Source: JANNOG01 sp050329835
GTDB taxonomy: Bacteria > Actinomycetota > Actinomycetes > Actinomycetales > JBBAYJ01
Direction: 5' to 3'
Length of the DNA: 9,888 nucleotides
Assembly (NCBI GenBank): GCA_050329835.1
Contig: JBHJOJ010000028.1
Location: 1 to 9,888 of the forward strand
This document shows, piece by piece, positions 6,000 to 9,888 of the stretch. Under the pieces are notes generated by a model. The model saw only the letters and a program-made list of their open reading frames with translations, did not search any database and had not been told where the DNA came from. Numbering within the stretch: the stretch's first letter is position 1; every line of letters starts with the position of its first letter. The translations under genes were made by a program, and so were the position numbers.

Positions 6000-6641
6000 G
6001 TGGTCACGCTCTCGCGCATCTACACGAGGACCGGCGACGACGGGACCACCGCGCTGGGGGACATGAGCCGCACGTCCAAGACCGACCCGCGGCTCCTCGC
6101 CTTCGCCGACGTGGACGAGGCGAACTGCGCGATCGGCGAGGTCGTCGCGGGCGGGGCGCGCGAGCACCTGCCGGAGCAGGCGGTGGCCCTGCTGGTCAGG
6201 GTCCAGAACGACCTGTTCGACGTGGGCGCCGACCTGTGCACCCCGCTGCGCCCGGACCCGGCGCACCCGCCGCTGCGCCTCACCGACGCCTACGTCGCCG
6301 ACCTCGAGTCCGCGATCGACGCTCACAACGACGCGCTGCCGCCCCTGCGCTCGTTCGTCCTGCCCGGGGGGACCCCCACCGCGGCCCGCCTGCACACCGC
6401 CCGCACGGTCGCCCGGCGGGCGGAGCGGGCGACCTGGGTGGCGATCGACCGGTACGGGACGCGGGCCCAGGACCCGGCTGAGGGCCCCGGCGGGGTCAGC
6501 CCCCTGACGGCGCGCTACCTCAACCGGCTGTCGGACCTGCTGTTCGTTCTCGCCCGGGTGGCCAACGGCGGCGAGGACGTCCTGTGGGCCCCCGGAGGCG
6601 GACGGGCACCGGTCCCGGAGGACGCACCACCACCGGCCTGA
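6000..6641 (+). CDS. PduO-type ATP:cob(I)alamin adenosyltransferase
   Basis: A 213-residue cytosolic enzyme that transfers the 5'-deoxyadenosyl group of ATP to reduced cobalamin, making adenosylcobalamin (coenzyme B12). The family signatures are present: the N-terminal ATP-binding segment IYTRTGDDGTTAL (7-19), VDEANCAIGE (38-47), the helix SFVLPGGTPTAARLHTAR (118-135) with following arginines, and YLNRLSDLLFVLARVAN (173-189). This is the PduO/MMAB fold, not the CobA/BtuR type. The C-terminal 15 or so residues are a Pro-rich tail without known role. GTG 6000 is chosen from the TAGGCT box 6 nt upstream and because family members begin shortly before the IYTRTGDDG motif. It converges on the DUF2550 gene. 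An adenosyltransferase next to the atp operon is also known in mycobacteria. No cobalamin riboswitch is visible upstream. Confidence 0.95.
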   Translation: MVTLSRIYTRTGDDGTTALGDMSRTSKTDPRLLAFADVDEANCAIGEVVAGGAREHLPEQAVALLVRVQNDLFDVGADLCTPLRPDPAHPPLRLTDAYVADLESAIDAHNDALPPLRSFVLPGGTPTAARLHTARTVARRAERATWVAIDRYGTRAQDPAEGPGGVSPLTARYLNRLSDLLFVLARVANGGEDVLWAPGGGRAPVPEDAPPPA

Positions 6642-6642
6642 C

Positions 6643-6665
6643 GGCCCGGATGCCCGGATCCGGCC
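6643..6665. terminator. Hairpin between pduO and DUF2550, possible bidirectional terminator
   Basis: GGCC-C-GGAT (6643-6651) pairs with ATCCGGCC (6658-6665) as an 8-bp stem with one bulged C and a 6-nt loop. It begins directly after the pduO stop and lies in the 34-bp gap between convergent genes. It has no T-run, and alternative pairings are possible in this GC-rich stretch. Confidence 0.4.
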
Positions 6666-6675
6666 GCCGGCCTGC

Positions 6676-7158
6676 TCAGGCGACGCTGATGCCCCGCCCC
6701 GGCGGGCCGGACTCCACCCACACGGCGAACCCGCCGGCCATCCGGTCGTCCATGGCGATCTCGATGACCCGGTCCTCGTAGCGGCAGCGCAGCACGGTGG
6801 TGCCCGCCGCCACGACGAGGCCCTCGGCGCCCGGCTCGCCGCCGCCCCGCCGCCGGTCCACCACGGACAGCCGGTGACGGACCAGCACCAGCGCCGGCCA
6901 CCACGACAGCGACAGCAGCGGGAAGAACGACAGCCGGACGGCGTCGTAGCGCGCCACGCCGGCCCGCCACGCCGTGCCCGGCCCGCCGGGACGGACCCGG
7001 CACTCGAAGGCCCCCGGGGACGACACCAGCGCCCACCGGCGGATCAGCACCACGAGGAGGAGGATGGCGGCGAGGACGACCAGCGCCGCCACCAGCCCCA
7101 CCGCCCGGGCGGCCCCGTCACCGATGGCCGGTTCCCGGGCGGCGAGTGCGGCGGTCAC
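6676..7158 (-). CDS. DUF2550 family membrane-anchored protein
   Basis: A 160-residue protein of unknown function with one N-terminal membrane helix at about 18-39 and a soluble remainder. The segment from about 48 (GAFECRVRP) through AWRAGVARYDAVRLSFFPLLSL, the Arg-rich VVDRRR, and a C-terminal GGFAVWVESGPPG matches the DUF2550 pattern known from actinobacteria. In mycobacteria the equivalent gene also directly follows atpC, as here, with a 22-nt gap. A link to ATP synthase assembly or to the cell envelope is possible but not shown. The GTG at 7158 is the start that keeps the membrane helix; no strong ribosome binding site is seen. Confidence 0.85.
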   Translation of the reverse strand: MTAALAAREPAIGDGAARAVGLVAALVVLAAILLLVVLIRRWALVSSPGAFECRVRPGGPGTAWRAGVARYDAVRLSFFPLLSLSWWPALVLVRHRLSVVDRRRGGGEPGAEGLVVAAGTTVLRCRYEDRVIEIAMDDRMAGGFAVWVESGPPGRGISVA

Positions 7159-7180
7159 GGATCGGTCCGGGGCGCGGGGT

Positions 7181-7455
7181 TCAGGCCGGTCCGGCGCCGG
7201 ACGTCACCCGGACGTTCTGGGCGACCAGGGTGACGAGGTCGTGGTCGACGGACAGGAAACCGCCGTCCACCTCGGCCACCACCCGCTCGCCCGACGTCGC
7301 CCCGATCGACACCGGTCCGTCGGCCAGCAGCGCCAGCAACGGCTCGTGACCGGGCAGGATGCCGAGACCGCCGACCGGCGTCCGGGCGCTGACGATGGTC
7401 GCCTCACCGGCCCACACCTGGCGGTCCGCAGCCACGAGCTCCACCCGCAGCGCCA

Positions 7456-7456
<1 letters not shown>
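7181..7456 (-). CDS. atpC: F1 ATP synthase epsilon subunit, short form
   Basis: A 91-residue ε subunit of the rotary ATP synthase central stalk. The whole chain corresponds to the N-terminal β-sandwich domain: LRVELVAADRQVWAGEATIVSARTPVG-type opening, the GILPGHEPLLALLADGPV segment at 32-49, and the GGFLSVDHDLVTLVAQ strand pair at 65-80. Most bacterial ε subunits have about 120-140 residues with two further C-terminal helices that can block rotation. Those are absent here, and the frame ends at a clean TGA, so the gene is naturally short. Its ATG overlaps the atpD stop by one base (TGATG), which indicates translational coupling. Confidence 0.93.
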
Positions 7457-8916
<1,460 letters not shown>

Positions 8917-8943
8917 GGTGGCCTTCCCTCGTCTGGTCGGTTC

Positions 8944-9888
8944 CTAGTCGGTGGCTGCGCCGGCGGCGAGGGCGTCCGCGCCTCCGACGATCTCGCTGAT
9001 CTCCTGGGTGATGTCCGCCTGGCGCGCCGCGTTGGCCAGCCGGCGGTACATCCGCAGCAGCTCCTCCGCATTGTCCGTGGCGGACTTCATGGCGCGCTGA
9101 CGGGACGCCAGCTCGCTGGCGGCGGCCGACAGCAGGCAGGCGTAGAGCCGGCTCTCGATGTAGCGCGGCAGCAGCCCGTCGAGCACGTCCTCCGGGCCTG
9201 GCTCGAACCCGTAGAGGGGTGCCGGCGGCCCGGCGCGCTCCCCGGAGCCGTTGCGGTGGGCGTGGCCGTTGCCCCCCATCGCGGCCACCTCGTCGACGAC
9301 CTCGACCGGCAGCAGTCGGATGACGTGCGGCTCCTGGGTGACGAGCGAGACGAAGCGCGAGAACACGATGTAGATCTCGTCCACGCCGCCGGCGTCACCA
9401 CCCCGGAGGAAGGATTCGACGAGGACCTCGCCGATCTCGCGGGCGGTGTCGAAGGGCGGGGCGTCGGAGTCGCCGGTCCAGGACCGGACGAAGGGCTTTT
9501 CGCGGAAGGAGTAGTTCGCCACCGCCTTGCGCCCGGTGAGGTAGACGTCGGCCTCCTTGCCCGCCTCTCGGAGGTCGGCGAGCAGGGCCTCGGTCTCCCG
9601 CAGCACGGACGACGAGTACCCGCCGGCCAGCCCGCGGTCGGAGGTGACGACGAGCACGGCCGAGCGCCGCACGTGCTCCCGCTCGGTCGTCAGGGGGTGG
9701 TCGACGTCGGAGAACGAGGCCAGCAGGCTGACCGCGCGGGTGACGGCCCGGGCGTACGGCGCCGCCGCCCGGGTCCGCTCCTGCGCCTTGATGATGCGCG
9801 AGGCGGCGATCAGCTCCATGGCGCGGGTGATCTGCTTGGTGGCCTGCACCGAGCGCATGCGCTGGCGGTACACCCGCAACTGGGAGGC
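8944..9888 (-). CDS. atpG: F1 ATP synthase gamma subunit (start just outside window)
   Basis: The rotating central-stalk γ subunit, with 314 residues visible. The N-terminal helix begins ASQLRVYRQRMRSVQATKQITRAMELIAASRI, typical of γ subunits; the C-terminal helix contains KSATDNAEELLRMYRRLANAARQADITQEISEIVGGA. The frame runs off the window edge, and only a few N-terminal residues are missing; an internal TTG at 9879 is not the true start. A Gly/Asn/His-rich insert of about 19 residues, encoded at 9217-9273, lies in the middle domain before YGFEPGPEDVLDGLLPRYI. The gene ends with TAG at 8944-8946. Confidence 0.97.
   Translation of the reverse strand, partial: ASQLRVYRQRMRSVQATKQITRAMELIAASRIIKAQERTRAAAPYARAVTRAVSLLASFSDVDHPLTTEREHVRRSAVLVVTSDRGLAGGYSSSVLRETEALLADLREAGKEADVYLTGRKAVANYSFREKPFVRSWTGDSDAPPFDTAREIGEVLVESFLRGGDAGGVDEIYIVFSRFVSLVTQEPHVIRLLPVEVVDEVAAMGGNGHAHRNGSGERAGPPAPLYGFEPGPEDVLDGLLPRYIESRLYACLLSAAASELASRQRAMKSATDNAEELLRMYRRLANAARQADITQEISEIVGGADALAAGAATD

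Noticed and set aside
5613..6395. 260-codon minus-strand frame across the MMPL end, the palindrome and pduO
   Set aside because: It runs antisense to two well-supported genes and across a palindrome; no domain is recognisable.
7189..7202. 14-bp perfect palindrome at the atpC 3' end
   Set aside because: It is inside coding sequence, has no loop, and is made only of a GC-rich run expected by chance in this genome; weak as a terminator because DUF2550 follows closely.

Overview
This is a very GC-rich stretch of chromosome with strong G/C preference at third codon positions, GTG starts and TAnnnT-type -10 boxes. The gene content is actinobacterial: a NucS mismatch endonuclease, a DUF2550 protein behind the F1 ATP synthase genes, and a PduO-type adenosyltransferase next to them. 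A high-GC actinobacterium, for example from the Geodermatophilales, Frankiales or Pseudonocardiales, is my inference; the genus cannot be fixed from the sequence alone.

Layout. (1) Bases 1-1394, plus strand: the tail of an unidentified protein, then an AI-2E family membrane transporter. (2) Bases 1406-2470: a small zinc-finger-like protein (minus) and nucS (plus) diverge from a 33-bp gap, and each end is closed by a hairpin. (3) Bases 2488-5854: a small membrane-anchored DUF2007-like protein and a TetR-family repressor (both minus) diverge from a large MMPL/RND exporter (plus) across a short promoter/operator region. (4) Bases 5855-5999: a gap holding a striking 55-nt near-perfect inverted repeat. 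(5) Bases 6000-6641: a PduO-type ATP:cob(I)alamin adenosyltransferase (plus). (6) Bases 6676-9888, minus strand: the distal end of the F1Fo ATP synthase operon, read atpG-atpD-atpC, followed by DUF2550.

How the genes fit together. The ATP synthase genes are housekeeping; the ε subunit is short and lacks the C-terminal helical domain. NucS performs non-canonical mismatch repair in actinobacteria, and the divergent zinc-finger-like gene is a candidate partner. The TetR gene very probably controls the MMPL exporter: they share a promoter region with three GTTCAC repeats and one inverted repeat. Several starts (nucS, its divergent neighbour, tetR, pduO) lie 6-8 nt downstream of a -10-like hexamer, the arrangement of leaderless mRNAs.

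Most of the window is ordinary core genome. I found no CRISPR array, tRNA, rRNA, insertion sequence, phage gene or convincing undescribed multi-gene system. The items most worth a second look are the 5885-5939 inverted repeat, the leaderless-type starts, the tetR/MMPL operator region and the short ε subunit. No stretch longer than 300 bases lacks a gene.
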